Of a stretch of DNA of 64,000 nt, positions 46,243 to 54,270 are shown one piece after another. Source of the DNA: Sporomusaceae bacterium UBA7701. GTDB lineage: Bacteria; Bacillota; Negativicutes; Sporomusales; UBA7701. The translations under genes and the position numbers were made by a program. The stretch is taken from positions 1-64,000 of the forward strand of contig DLGF01000005.1 in assembly GCA_002482545.1 (NCBI GenBank). Direction: 5' to 3'. Under the pieces are notes generated by a model. It was not told where the DNA came from, did not search any database, and was given only the letters and a program-made list of their open reading frames with translations. Numbering within the stretch: the stretch's first letter is position 1; each line of letters starts with the position of its first letter.

Positions 46243-46410
46243 GCTGTTTTCCCCTTTGCTATTTTTTATGGATTGCCCGCTCAAAATTGGCGTGCGATCC
46301 TGCAGAGCCGCTTACCGTGCCGCCCGGCCGGGCAACGGCCGGAGCAGGGAAGAATCTAGGTTCACAGGCTCATTTCGCTGATGTTCCCGGAAATCCTCCT
46401 CCGACGAGGC

Positions 46411-46452
46411 GAAGAAAAAACGCTTTGACAATGGTCAAGGCGTTTTTTCTTC
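46411..46452 (-). terminator. Terminator overlapping the LysR 3' end
   Basis: GAAGAAAAAACGCTTTGAC / GTCAAGGCGTTTTTTCTTC, functional on either strand. It overlaps the last codons of the LysR gene and is related in sequence to the hairpins at 4929 and 48304. Confidence 0.75.
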
Positions 46453-47388
46453 GGCCTTTTGGGCTATTTTTATGAATTCTTCCATGGCCTTGGTGATATA
46501 TTTGTTTTGTTTGTTGTAGAAAAATACGTCGCGGAAGGCGTGGGCGCTGTTTATTTTGTAATACAGCATGTCGGAGGCGTAGCTTGCCTTCTGGGCCAGA
46601 GTATCGCTGATGATGGTGCTTCCCATGCCGTAGCAGGCGACATTATACGCGGTGGCGAGCTGGTCCAGTTCCAGGATGATCCTGGGCGTCATACCGTTTT
46701 CCTGGAAGATCTTGTCGGCCCGCATTCGCGTATCGTTTCCGGTCCGTAAAAAAATGAACGGCTCCTGGGCGAACAGCGGCAGGGGCACGGGTTCCGTCGC
46801 CGGATGGGCGTGGATTCCCCGGCGGATATCGTCGATCGACAGCTGGTATTCCCGGGCGAGGCTGTTGGAGGAGAATTTTTGGGGAACGGTCAGGACCAGG
46901 CGTTCGCTGCAGAACAAGTGCTTCTCATAAATGGCTTCATTCAAGGGGTAATTGTCCATCACGAAATCCAGTTCGCCGGAAAAAAGCTGCTCTTCCAGAT
47001 GAGCGCTGCTGGCTTCGACCAGATTGACTTTGATGGCGGGATATTGGGCGGTGAACCGGGTGATGATCGCCGGCAGAATAAAGGAGGCGAAAACATTGCT
47101 GGCCCCGATCGAAAGTCGTCCGGTCTTCAGCTGGTTCCAATTGCTGATATAGTTTTCGAACCGGTTTTCGATGTCCATGATTTTTTCGCTGGATTTTACG
47201 TATTCTGCGCCGGCCTCCGTCAATTGGACCGGATTGCTGCTGCGGTCGAATATGCAGCAGCCGAGGCGCTTTTCGATTTTCTTGATGGCCGCGCTCAGGG
47301 CCGGCTGGCTGATATAGAGATTTTGCGCCGCTTTGGAAAAGCTTTTTTCCTTGTAGACCTCATAGATATATTCTTTTCCTTTGAACAT
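46435..47388 (-). CDS. LysR-family transcriptional regulator
   Basis: A 317-residue LysR protein with an N-terminal helix-turn-helix (YEVYKEKSFSKAAQNLYISQ then PALSAAIKKIEKRLGC) and a two-lobed effector domain. It is divergent from the Asp/Glu racemase gene, and a perfect 11-bp inverted repeat lies between them, so it likely controls the racemase in response to an amino acid. Its last codons run into a terminator hairpin. Confidence 0.9.
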   Translation of the reverse strand: MFKGKEYIYEVYKEKSFSKAAQNLYISQPALSAAIKKIEKRLGCCIFDRSSNPVQLTEAGAEYVKSSEKIMDIENRFENYISNWNQLKTGRLSIGASNVFASFILPAIITRFTAQYPAIKVNLVEASSAHLEEQLFSGELDFVMDNYPLNEAIYEKHLFCSERLVLTVPQKFSSNSLAREYQLSIDDIRRGIHAHPATEPVPLPLFAQEPFIFLRTGNDTRMRADKIFQENGMTPRIILELDQLATAYNVACYGMGSTIISDTLAQKASYASDMLYYKINSAHAFRDVFFYNKQNKYITKAMEEFIKIAQKAEEKTP

Positions 47389-47418
47389 GACGCCTCCGTA
47401 TTATAACCGAATGATTAT

Positions 47419-47446
47419 ATCAAATATATTAATATATATATTTGAT
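47419..47446. promoter_or_regulatory. Palindrome between LysR and racemase genes
   Basis: ATCAAATATAT (47419-47429) and ATATATTTGAT (47436-47446) are perfect inverted copies with a 6-bp spacer, a likely LysR operator. Confidence 0.6.
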
Positions 47447-47516
47447 TCTATTATGCGCGAATTTTATAATGAAGTCAAACAAGGAGCCAGCCGCTGCTGG
47501 AAGCAGGTGAGAGGGA

Positions 47517-48227
47517 ATGCAGAAGGCGATCGGGATTATCGGCGGCATGGGATCGCTGGCCACATGCGATTTGTTCAGAAAAATAATCGAGATGACGGAT
47601 GCCAAGACCGACCAGGAGCATATCCGGATTTGCATCGATTGCAACACCAATATCCCGGACCGGACGAAAGCCATCCTGGGAAAAGGGGAGAATCCCGTTC
47701 CCGAAATCGTGCGCAGCGGCATCCGGCTGCAGTCCATGGGGGCGGACGTACTGGTCATGCCGTGCAACACGGCCCATTATTTTTACGATAAGCTCACGCC
47801 GTTCTTCGATATCCCCCTTTTGAACATGCTGCAGGAGACGGCGCGGGAAATCCAAAAAAGAGGCATAAGAAAAATCGGGCTGCTGGCAACGGACGGAACC
47901 GTCAAGTCGCGCGTGTATCATACGGCCCTGGCGGCGGCGGGGATCGATTTGGTCGTTCCTTCGCCGGTGGGCCAGACAAGTGTCATGGATGTTATTTACA
48001 ATGGGATAAAGGCGTCCAACAGAAACATCGGCCTGAAGGCGCTTTACGAAACCATCGACGGGCTTCTCGCCCAAGGGGCGGAAAGCCTGGTGCTGGGCTG
48101 TACGGAGCTTCCGGTCGCCTTTGAACTGTTCCATATCGACCGGCCGGCCATTGACCCGACCGCAGTCCTGGCGGCGGCGGCGATCCGGTTTGTCGACAAG
48201 CCGCTGGCCGGCCGGGGCATAGGCTGA
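47517..48227 (+). CDS. Aspartate/glutamate racemase family protein
   Basis: A 236-residue cofactor-independent racemase. The opening IGIIGGMGSLATCDLFRKI and the two catalytic cysteines in VMPCNTAHYFYD and VLGCTELPVAF are intact. It would interconvert D- and L-aspartate or glutamate. The neighbours (isoaspartyl dipeptidase 6 kb upstream, LysR divergent) fit aspartate catabolism. A terminator of the dispersed family follows at 48304-48335. Confidence 0.92.
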   Translation: MQKAIGIIGGMGSLATCDLFRKIIEMTDAKTDQEHIRICIDCNTNIPDRTKAILGKGENPVPEIVRSGIRLQSMGADVLVMPCNTAHYFYDKLTPFFDIPLLNMLQETAREIQKRGIRKIGLLATDGTVKSRVYHTALAAAGIDLVVPSPVGQTSVMDVIYNGIKASNRNIGLKALYETIDGLLAQGAESLVLGCTELPVAFELFHIDRPAIDPTAVLAAAAIRFVDKPLAGRGIG

Positions 48228-48558
48228 GGCGTTCTTCACCGGGCGTTTCCCGTATCTCCCGGCCTATGGACAATCCTGAGCGGCCTCCGGGAAGGCGAAG
48301 ACAAGACGTTTTGACAGTAGTCAAGGCGTCTTTTTCATTAGCCTTTAAGACCGGGACGTCCGGCAGGCAAGTGACGGAAATTTTCAGAGACTGCCGGGAA
48401 CTGGCGAAGTGCAAAATTTGGTTACACGAATTGCGCTAAAACGCAATTTTTGTAAGACGGGAATAAAAGATCCCGTCTGTCGAAGACGGCTGCCTGTTGC
48501 CCCGGGATGCCTGGCGGCGGCGGATCCGGGCGGGGGATGGAGAGAAGCGTGCGGGTGT
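48228..48558. other. Intergenic region before the sigma-54 promoter at 48559
   Basis: It holds the terminator at 48304-48335 and a GACGGGA/TCCCGTC hairpin (48458-48479) that could be a further terminator or an enhancer site. I see no gene. Confidence 0.5.
48304..48335 (+). terminator. Terminator of racemase gene
   Basis: AGACGTTTTGA and TCAAGGCGTCT (one G-T pair) with T5, preceded by GAGCGGCCTCCGG as in the hairpin at 4929. Confidence 0.8.
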
Positions 48559-48574
48559 TGGCATGCTTCTTGCT
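48559..48574 (+). promoter_or_regulatory. Sigma-54 promoter
   Basis: TGGCATGCTTCTTGCT, with GG (48560-48561) and GC (48572-48573) 10 nt apart. It lies about 45 bp before the small gene that precedes the histidine kinase. Confidence 0.8.
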
Positions 48575-48616
48575 TTTATTTTGTAGCGTTGCCTTTCCGG
48601 AATGCCGCAAGGGCCA

Positions 48617-48961
48617 ATGGACGAGGTGAAGAAGGTGGACGCAAAAATCGGTCCGGGACCGGACGATATTGTCGATATGGCGCTGGCCGATGCTTCCATC
48701 ATGCTGGAACAAAAATACGGCGACCAGTTGGCTCAATCGTCGTATTTCAACATAAAAAAATTGTCGTCGCTGCTGGGGTCCCGCTTCGCGATCGCCAGGC
48801 AGGCCATCCGGGAAGGGTATGTTATCCAGGACTGCGAGCTTTGCGATTTCTGGGACAAGACACTTTTGTACTGCAGCTATTACCGATTTTTGCAGACGAA
48901 AGCGGAAAAGACGGATTATTTTTACCAGTCGTTGTGCCCGGCGCTGAAGCTCAAGCGGTAA
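48617..48961 (+). CDS. Small Cys-containing protein of unknown function
   Basis: A 114-residue soluble protein with no signal peptide. It has a compact block QDCELCDFWDKTLLYCSYYR with three cysteines and several aromatic residues, and an acidic N-terminus. I do not recognise the family. ATG 48617 follows AAGGGCC; ATG 48602 is an alternative. It is the first gene after a sigma-54 promoter and is followed by a histidine kinase and its NtrC-type response regulator, which probably activate it. Confidence 0.65.
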   Translation: MDEVKKVDAKIGPGPDDIVDMALADASIMLEQKYGDQLAQSSYFNIKKLSSLLGSRFAIARQAIREGYVIQDCELCDFWDKTLLYCSYYRFLQTKAEKTDYFYQSLCPALKLKR

Positions 48962-49062
48962 ACACTGACTTTTCTTACCAAAAGTAAATTGACATAAAAG
49001 CGAGGACTTGGAAGTGGTCCTGGTGAATTAACACAAGGACTATGTACTTCCGGAGGGTTAGG

Positions 49063-50667
49063 TTGAAACGTTTACTAAGCTTACTGGCCATTGTTGCATT
49101 GGGGGTTTCCCTGACATTCTGCCTGGACCGGCTCTATTGCCATAATGAATATATCCGTTACGACCGTGAATTGGGGGTATTCGCCGAAAAGTTTCAGCGC
49201 GCCATTCTGCATCAGCTGACAGACCTGACTGCCGTCGGCGATCTGAGAGCTTTTCTGCTGGCAAGAAACACTCTGCCGGCCCAGGACCACTTTGTGCGCT
49301 ATACCTCCGAGGTAAAAAAGTATTATCGAACCGTCAGCCTGTTTTCGTACATCGATGAAACGGGCCGTCGCAGATACTCGTATCCCGCGGCGGCGGACGA
49401 CGAAGCGCGGGACGCCTACAACGAGCAAATGGCGAAAGCGCTCAGCGACAAGAAAACCACGCTTTCCTCGCCGCGCTACATCCAGGGGCGGCTGACCACC
49501 GTGGCCATGGACCCCCTGTTTCGCGACGATAAGTTTCTGGGGATTGGCGAGGTTTACTTCAATATCGACATCATCCTGGAACAGGCTTTCAACAGCGTAA
49601 GCGTTGCTGAAGGGCCGTTTTTCGCGCGGATCGCCGACAGTGACGGCAAGGTGTTCTGGGAGAAGGGGGACGATCCCGGCGGAAGTAAACAATCCGTCCG
49701 GGAAATCTCCATTCCCGCCGGCGACGCGCGTTGGCAGGCGACCATCGGCTGGCAGCGCTTTCCCGAGCCAAGCAGGTTCATCCGGACCCTCACCTGGGGC
49801 GGGGGAGGCCTGGTGACTCTGCTGCTGCTGATCATCGTGAACGGGGTGTGGGAGCGGCAGGCCTGGCTGTCCAGACAAGTCGCCGAGAAAACGGCGGAAC
49901 TCGTCTCCCGGAATAAGGCCGTTCTGGAAGCCAAAGAGGCGCGGGCCAAAGCGGAAAGGCTGTCTTCCCTCGGGACGATGGCGGCGGGAATATCGCATGA
50001 AATCAACCAGCCGCTCAATTCCATCAAAATACTGTCGAGCGGAATGCTGTACGCGCTGCGGGCGGGCGAGTATCCCACCCCGGACGAAATCGGCAGCGTC
50101 GTGCAGGGGATATCCGGCCAGGCCGACCGCATCTCGAACATTATCACCCATATGCGGTCGTTCATCAGAGGCGATGGCACCCTGGTGGTGCCCTGCGAAA
50201 TCAACAAAGCCGTTGAACAGGCGCTCGGCATCGTCGGGACGCAGGTAATGAATCATGGCATCGCGCTTCGCAAAGAGCTTGCCGAAGGCTTGCCGCTGAT
50301 TTCCGTGGCGCCCACCGCGCTGGAAGAAGTGGTGATTAACCTGGTGATCAACTCCATGCAGGCCCTCGACAAGACGGATCGTCTCGAAAAATGGATCGGC
50401 ATTCGGACCAGGTCCGGCGACGGGGTGATCCTGGAGGTTTCGGACAACGGGCCGGGGATCAAAAAAGAAGTTCTGGAGAAGATCTATGACCCGTTTTTTT
50501 CCACCAAGGAGGGATGCGACAATCTCGGCCTGGGGTTGCCGATGGTGCATACCATAATATCTTCCTGCGGGGGTACGATTGACGTGATTTCCAATGAAAA
50601 CGGGACGACCTTCACCATTTGCATTCCCTGCGGTCAAGACGGAAAAACCGAGGTGCGAAAGTCATGA
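49063..50667 (+). CDS. Membrane-bound sensor histidine kinase
   Basis: A 534-residue kinase with one N-terminal transmembrane helix (about 4-24), an extracytoplasmic sensor of about 220 residues, a second helix (about 248-270), then HisKA (LGTMAAGISHEINQPLNSIK, phosphorylated His) and HATPase_c (LVINSMQAL; VSDNGPGIKK; LGLGLPMVHTI). The arrangement resembles DctB-type kinases of C4-dicarboxylate or amino-acid sensing. The start is TTG 49063, with GGAGGG 5-6 nt upstream; the ATG at 49042 precedes that site. Its stop overlaps the start of the response regulator (ATGA), so the two are translationally coupled. Confidence 0.9.
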   Translation: MKRLLSLLAIVALGVSLTFCLDRLYCHNEYIRYDRELGVFAEKFQRAILHQLTDLTAVGDLRAFLLARNTLPAQDHFVRYTSEVKKYYRTVSLFSYIDETGRRRYSYPAAADDEARDAYNEQMAKALSDKKTTLSSPRYIQGRLTTVAMDPLFRDDKFLGIGEVYFNIDIILEQAFNSVSVAEGPFFARIADSDGKVFWEKGDDPGGSKQSVREISIPAGDARWQATIGWQRFPEPSRFIRTLTWGGGGLVTLLLLIIVNGVWERQAWLSRQVAEKTAELVSRNKAVLEAKEARAKAERLSSLGTMAAGISHEINQPLNSIKILSSGMLYALRAGEYPTPDEIGSVVQGISGQADRISNIITHMRSFIRGDGTLVVPCEINKAVEQALGIVGTQVMNHGIALRKELAEGLPLISVAPTALEEVVINLVINSMQALDKTDRLEKWIGIRTRSGDGVILEVSDNGPGIKKEVLEKIYDPFFSTKEGCDNLGLGLPMVHTIISSCGGTIDVISNENGTTFTICIPCGQDGKTEVRKS

Positions 50668-52136
50668 ACATCCTGATTGTCGATGATGATAAAGCCAGCC
50701 GGGAAGCGGCCGGATGGTTTCTGCGCAACCGCGGCCACAAGGTGACGGAATGCAGCAGCGGAGCGGAAGCCCTGGCCCTGGTTTCGGCGAACGATTTTCC
50801 CATGATTCTCTCCGATATCAAAATGCCGGGGATGACGGGCCTCGAGCTGCTGACGGCGATAAAGGGCCTGCCCGGCGGCTGGCGCACCGATATCGTGCTG
50901 TTCACCGGGTACGGCGATATGCAGTCCGCCATCCAAGCCCTGCGATCCGGCGCCTACGATTATATTCTGAAACCGGTCGACGCGCAGGAGCTTGCGGCGA
51001 CGGCCGAACGGATCGCCGAGCACCAGGCGCTTTTGCGCGAAAACAAGTATCTCGCCGAAAACCTCGAGCATGAAGTCAAAGCCGCGACAGCGGAAAAGGA
51101 CCTGGAACTGACCCGCGTCAAGCGCCTGGTCTCTGAATCGCTTTTCGGGCAAGTCGGCGTCTTTTCCAACACGATGCGCGAAGTGATGGCGCTGGCCAAC
51201 AAATATCACAACGACCGTTCCCTCCCGGTCCTGATCGAGGGAGAAACGGGAACCGGCAAGGAAATCGTCGCCAGAATGATCCATTGGGGCGATATCAAGG
51301 CGGCGGCCGATCCCGGGCCTTTCGTGGACATCAACTGCGCCGCCATTTCCCCCAGCCTGTTTGAGAGCGAGCTGTTCGGATACGAGGCCGGCGCCTATAC
51401 CGGCAGCCAGAACCAGGGCCAAAAGGGCAAGCTGGACATTGCCGCCGGCGGAACGATTTTCCTGGACGAGATTGCCGAAATGCCCCCGGAGATGCAGGTT
51501 AAATTGCTCAGGGTCATTCAGGAGAGGGAGTATTACCGGGTCGGCGGCCTCAAGAAGATCCAGGCCGACGTCCGCATCGTCTGCGCGACCAACGTCGACC
51601 TGGAACAGCGCATGGACGAAGGCGGCTTTCGCCGCGACCTGTATTACCGTTTTCAGATCGGGCATATCGTTGTTCCGCCCTTGCGGGAGCGGCGGGAGGA
51701 AATACTGCCGCTGGCCAATCTCTTTTTGCAGCAGAGCGCCAAACAAAGGGGCCGGAGGTTCGCCGGCATCAGCCGGGCCGCGGCGCAGGCGCTTGAGAAC
51801 TACGACTGGCCGGGCAACGTGCGCGAACTGAAAAACACCATTGAATACATCGTGTTTATGTATGACGATACAGAGATTCGCCCCGAGCATATCCACAAAA
51901 TCGAAAAGAAACCGGTGGTTCACCACCGGGAGCACGCCGGCGAAGGCGGCGAGCCGGGGTTTGCCGTTCCCTTTCCGGCGGACGGCTTCTCGCTGCAAAA
52001 GTACAACGATTATATCCTCCGCGAGGTATTGGCCGCGCATAACGGAAACCATGCGGCGACGGCGAACTATCTGGGGATTTCTTTAAGAACGCTGAGTTAT
52101 CGCATCGCCAAAATGAAAGAACAGAACAAGCGTTAA
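50664..52136 (+). CDS. NtrC/DctD-type response regulator
   Basis: 490 residues: a receiver domain (LIVDDDKASRE; phospho-Asp in ILSDIKMPGMTG; YILKPVD), an AAA+ core with GETGTGKEIVA, Walker B FLDEIAEM, and a Fis-type helix-turn-helix at the end (NHAATANYLGISLRTLSYRI). The sigma-54 contact loop reads GAYTGS instead of GAFTGA, an unusual last residue. ATG 50664 overlaps the kinase stop. Probable target: the sigma-54 promoter at 48559. No transporter gene is adjacent. Confidence 0.92.
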   Translation: MNILIVDDDKASREAAGWFLRNRGHKVTECSSGAEALALVSANDFPMILSDIKMPGMTGLELLTAIKGLPGGWRTDIVLFTGYGDMQSAIQALRSGAYDYILKPVDAQELAATAERIAEHQALLRENKYLAENLEHEVKAATAEKDLELTRVKRLVSESLFGQVGVFSNTMREVMALANKYHNDRSLPVLIEGETGTGKEIVARMIHWGDIKAAADPGPFVDINCAAISPSLFESELFGYEAGAYTGSQNQGQKGKLDIAAGGTIFLDEIAEMPPEMQVKLLRVIQEREYYRVGGLKKIQADVRIVCATNVDLEQRMDEGGFRRDLYYRFQIGHIVVPPLRERREEILPLANLFLQQSAKQRGRRFAGISRAAAQALENYDWPGNVRELKNTIEYIVFMYDDTEIRPEHIHKIEKKPVVHHREHAGEGGEPGFAVPFPADGFSLQKYNDYILREVLAAHNGNHAATANYLGISLRTLSYRIAKMKEQNKR

Positions 52137-52258
52137 TCCGAGGTACAACCCGCCCCCCACACAGTGCTGAATCGGCGGCGAGCCTTGGCGAACGGCTTTG
52201 GCGCGCTTCCATTCTCGTCTGAGCGGGTTGCCTCGGGCCAAATTAAGGAGAGGAAGTT

Positions 52259-52684
52259 TTGAAGCATCCGATTTTTATTACCAATAGCGACCAGCGTAAT
52301 TTATTGAATCTCATGAACCGGGAGAAGGAATTCGGCGTAACCGGCAATGCTGCGCTGCAGGACTTGGAGCTTGAGCTCAAACGGGCGTGCATCCGATCTT
52401 CCGCCGAAATTCCCCCTGATGTGATAACCATGTATTCCAAGGTGCTGTTGCGGGACCTGGACGACGGCGAGCATATCACCTATACGCTCGTTTATCCGGC
52501 TGACGCCGATCTGACCGCGGAGAAGGTTTCGGTTCTCGCGCCGGTAGGCATGGCCATTCTGGGCTACCGCGAAGGCGACATCCTGTCCTGGGCGGTCCCC
52601 GCCGGCGTCGTCCGCCTCCAGGTAGAGAAAGTGCTGTATCAGCCGGAAGCGGCAGGAGATCCGAAGCCGGGCCGGGAGATGTGA
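52259..52684 (+). CDS. Rnk-like GreA/GreB C-terminal-fold protein
   Basis: A 141-residue protein with an N-terminal short helical region and a C-terminal FKBP-like domain as in GreA/GreB and Rnk (DGEHITYTLVYPADADLTAE then KVSVLAPVGMAILGYREGD). Rnk binds RNA polymerase and affects nucleotide pools in Enterobacteria. It lacks the coiled-coil needed for transcript cleavage. It starts at TTG with AGGAGAGGAA upstream. It follows the response regulator by 120 bp. Confidence 0.82.
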   Translation: MKHPIFITNSDQRNLLNLMNREKEFGVTGNAALQDLELELKRACIRSSAEIPPDVITMYSKVLLRDLDDGEHITYTLVYPADADLTAEKVSVLAPVGMAILGYREGDILSWAVPAGVVRLQVEKVLYQPEAAGDPKPGREM

Positions 52685-52774
52685 CCGGGGCGGCGTCCCT
52701 GACGGCGGCAACCCGGTTCCTTCGATCCGGATCGGGCGATAGCAAAGGATGGGACCGGACCACCAGCCGCGCCG

Positions 52775-52804
52775 TTGACTGAATATTGTAAACACTCCTA
52801 TAAT
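52775..52804 (+). promoter_or_regulatory. Sigma-A promoter of glutamate dehydrogenase
   Basis: TTGACT (52775-52780), 18-nt spacer, TATAAT (52799-52804), leaving a leader of about 135 nt. ATACAT-TATT-ATGTAT near 52886-52901 is a small palindrome inside the leader and could be an operator. Confidence 0.65.
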
Positions 52805-52946
52805 GGCGACGGAAATTTGAATGCAAAATATGATACACAGTAGATAGTCTTTGCTGTAAAGGGGGTGGTTTTCATGTAAATGATGCATACATTATTATGT
52901 ATACTTTATTTTGTGTTAACAGTAACCACAATGGGAGGTAGTAACT

Positions 52947-54230
52947 ATGAGTAAAACTTATAATGCCCTTGAACAGGCCCAGGCCCAATTTGATCAGGCG
53001 GCAGAAAAAATCGAACTGGACGAGGCTACTCGTCAGCTGCTCCGGCAGCCGATGCGGGAATATCATTTTTCGATACCCGTGCATATGGACGACGGCAGTG
53101 TGAAAATATTCAGGGGCTATCGCGTGCAGCACAACGACGCCAGAGGACCGGCCAAAGGCGGCATACGGTTCCATCCGCTTGAAACGGTTGATACGATTCG
53201 GGCGCTGGCGATGTGGATGACCTGGAAATGCGCGGTTGTCGACATTCCACTGGGAGGCGGCAAAGGCGGCATTATCTGCGATCCGCACGATATGAGCGAC
53301 CGGGAGCAGGAGCAGCTGTGCCGCGGCTGGGTGCGGCAGATCGCGAGGAATGTGGGGCCGTGCATCGACGTTCCGGCGCCCGATGTCATGACCAACGCCA
53401 AACATATGCTGTGGATGCTGGATGAGTACGAAACGATCCACGGCGGCAGATATCCCGGCTTTATTACCGGCAAGCCCGTCGGCATGGGAGGCTCGCTGGG
53501 CCGGACCGAGGCTACCGGATTCGGGGTTATCTATGTATTGCGGGAAGCGCTGAAAGAATTGAATATGCGGATTGAGAATACCACCGCCAGCATTCAGGGC
53601 TTCGGCAATGTCGCCCAACACGCGGCCAAACTGTACCAGTCGCTCGGGGGCAAAGTAACCGCGATATCCTGCTGGGACAACACCGAAAAGACAGCTTATA
53701 CTTTCCGCAAGAAGGATGGGCTTGACTATAACGCGCTGGTGAGCATCACCGACTCGTTCGGACGCATCGACAAAGAAAAGGCGATCGGGCTGGGCTATGA
53801 AGTTCTGCCGGGCGACGCCTGGATTGAACAGGACGTGGATGTGCTGATCCCCGCCGCGCTGGAAAATCAGATTTCCGGGGACAACGTGCACAAAATCAGC
53901 AAGCAGGTCAAGATCGTGGCCGAAGGGGCCAATGGGCCGACAAGCACGGATGCCGACAAAGTCCTGGCCCAACGCGGCATATTTGTGATCCCCGACTTTC
54001 TGGCCAACGCCGGCGGCGTAACCTGCAGCTATTTCGAGCAGGTCCAGTCGAATACCAATCACTACTGGGAAAAAGACGAGGTCATTCAAAAGCTGGACGC
54101 GAGGATGACCGCCGCGTTCAAGGCCGTGGTCGACCTGGCCAAAGACAAAAAGCTGCATATGCGCGAGGCCGCCTATATCATCGCGATCAATCGCGTGGTG
54201 CGGGCGGTCAAGAGCCGGGGCTGGGTGTAA
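52947..54230 (+). CDS. Glu/Leu/Phe/Val-family dehydrogenase, probably glutamate dehydrogenase
   Basis: A 427-residue hexameric-type dehydrogenase. It carries the substrate-site block GGIRFHP, the catalytic Lys and Asp region in MTWKCAVVDIPLGGGKGGI, PAPDVMTNAKHMLWMLDEYE, and the Rossmann motif IQGFGNVAQHAAKL. It interconverts glutamate and 2-oxoglutarate with NAD(P)H. GDH of this short form is typically catabolic (RocG/GudB-like). It fits the ornithine and aspartate pathways elsewhere in the window. ATG 52947 follows GGGAGGTAG. Confidence 0.92.
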   Translation: MSKTYNALEQAQAQFDQAAEKIELDEATRQLLRQPMREYHFSIPVHMDDGSVKIFRGYRVQHNDARGPAKGGIRFHPLETVDTIRALAMWMTWKCAVVDIPLGGGKGGIICDPHDMSDREQEQLCRGWVRQIARNVGPCIDVPAPDVMTNAKHMLWMLDEYETIHGGRYPGFITGKPVGMGGSLGRTEATGFGVIYVLREALKELNMRIENTTASIQGFGNVAQHAAKLYQSLGGKVTAISCWDNTEKTAYTFRKKDGLDYNALVSITDSFGRIDKEKAIGLGYEVLPGDAWIEQDVDVLIPAALENQISGDNVHKISKQVKIVAEGANGPTSTDADKVLAQRGIFVIPDFLANAGGVTCSYFEQVQSNTNHYWEKDEVIQKLDARMTAAFKAVVDLAKDKKLHMREAAYIIAINRVVRAVKSRGWV

Positions 54231-54270
54231 GCCGGCAATATAACTATTTGAGGTCGGGAGGCTCACGGAA

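Noticed and set aside
49081..52052. Long minus-strand frames opposite the histidine kinase and response regulator
   Set aside because: They lie antisense to complete, well-conserved two-component genes and encode low-complexity Arg/Gly/Gln-rich peptides.
52137..52258. Possible sigma-54 promoter before the Rnk-like gene
   Set aside because: TGGCGAACGGC and similar strings lack the GC element at the required 10-nt spacing.
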